This document shows positions 5,706 through 5,796 of a stretch of 5,796 bases of DNA, one piece after another (the first letter of the stretch is position 1; every line of letters begins with the position of its first letter). Origin of the DNA: Prevotella sp. (GTDB lineage Bacteria > Bacteroidota > Bacteroidia > Bacteroidales > Dysgonomonadaceae); NCBI GenBank assembly GCA_031263965.1, contig JAISES010000429.1, positions 1 to 5,796 on the forward strand. The letters are read 5' to 3'. The translations under genes and the position numbers were made by a program. The notes under the pieces are model-generated. The model ran no database searches. It had not been told where the DNA came from and was given only the letters and a program-made list of their open reading frames with translations.

Positions 5706-5796
5706 TTAAATTTGTATTCTTTCCAGCATGTCAAAGATCTTTTTTCCGTTCAGTCGCCCGTCCGGATAAGTGGAGAATAACGGATTCGAACCGTTG
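5706..5796 (-). CDS. C-terminal end of an unidentified protein (5' part outside window), alternative to a tRNA 3' end
   Basis: One minus-strand frame is open from the right edge for 30 codons to a TAA at 5706-5708. Its last residues read YPDGRLNGKKIFDMLERIQI. Composition and third-position bases look protein-like, and the stop lies 14 bp before the next gene, as expected in an operon. I recognise no family. Thirty open codons are not significant by themselves, and the upstream part of the same stretch looks like a tRNA T-arm, so the call is tentative. Confidence 0.4.
   Translation of the reverse strand, partial: NGSNPLFSTYPDGRLNGKKIFDMLERIQI
5771..5796 (-). tRNA. Possible 3' end of a tRNA gene (T-arm and acceptor strand), cut by window edge
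   Basis: On the minus strand AACGG-TTCGAAT-CCGTT (5795-5779) forms a perfect 5-bp stem with a 7-nt loop of the TTCRANT type, including the conserved GG/CC pairs next to the loop. The next seven bases, ATTCTCC, would be the 3' acceptor strand, predicting a 5' acceptor of GGAGAAT just outside the window. A at 5771 would be the discriminator base. No encoded CCA follows. The amino acid cannot be named without the anticodon. The competing reading is protein-coding sequence. Confidence 0.4.

Noticed and set aside
5692..5770. Promoter for the DUF3791-like gene
   Set aside because: A TTTGACA word is present on the minus strand, but no TAnnTTTG or good -10 element lies at a suitable distance.

Overview
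The window comes from a member of the Bacteroidota, most likely a gut-type Bacteroidales (Bacteroides, Parabacteroides, Dysgonomonas or a relative). The basis is a minus-strand series of an ECF sigma factor, a FecR-type anti-sigma factor with a C-terminal DUF4974-like region, and a SusC-type TonB-dependent receptor carrying an N-terminal STN domain. AT-rich gene starts, mostly without Shine-Dalgarno sequences, and TAnnTTTG-like promoter boxes agree. Genus and transported substrate cannot be read from the sequence.

Layout, in the direction of transcription (high to low coordinates, minus strand). (1) At 5706-5796 a fragment at the window edge reads either as the last 30 codons of an unknown protein or as the 3' end of a tRNA gene. 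(2) At 5458-5691 is a small DUF3791-like protein. (3) At 5194-5457 is a gene-free spacer holding two copies of a 33-34 bp direct repeat, a large imperfect palindrome, a small inverted repeat and a possible sigma-gene promoter. (4) At 4609-5193 is the ECF sigma factor. (5) At 3356-4516 is the FecR-type anti-sigma factor. (6) At 3118-3355 is a 238 bp spacer with two hairpins. On the plus strand it has a TAnnTTTG box followed about 80 nt later by a hairpin and U-rich tail, the layout expected of a cis-antisense sRNA. (7) At 1-3117 are the first 1039 codons of the SusC-type receptor. It runs off the left edge without a stop, so its last barrel strands and any SusD partner lie outside.

Together, items 4-7 form a trans-envelope signalling cassette at the head of a polysaccharide-utilization-like locus. 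From what is known of the families, substrate at the outer-membrane receptor is sensed through the periplasmic STN domain, passed to the inner-membrane FecR protein, and frees the sigma factor to transcribe the receptor operon. The possible antisense RNA between fecR and susC would add a repressive layer resembling DonS of Bacteroides fragilis. The most noteworthy non-coding signals are this candidate RNA and the repeat cluster upstream of the sigma gene. No CRISPR array, complete insertion sequence or rRNA was seen.
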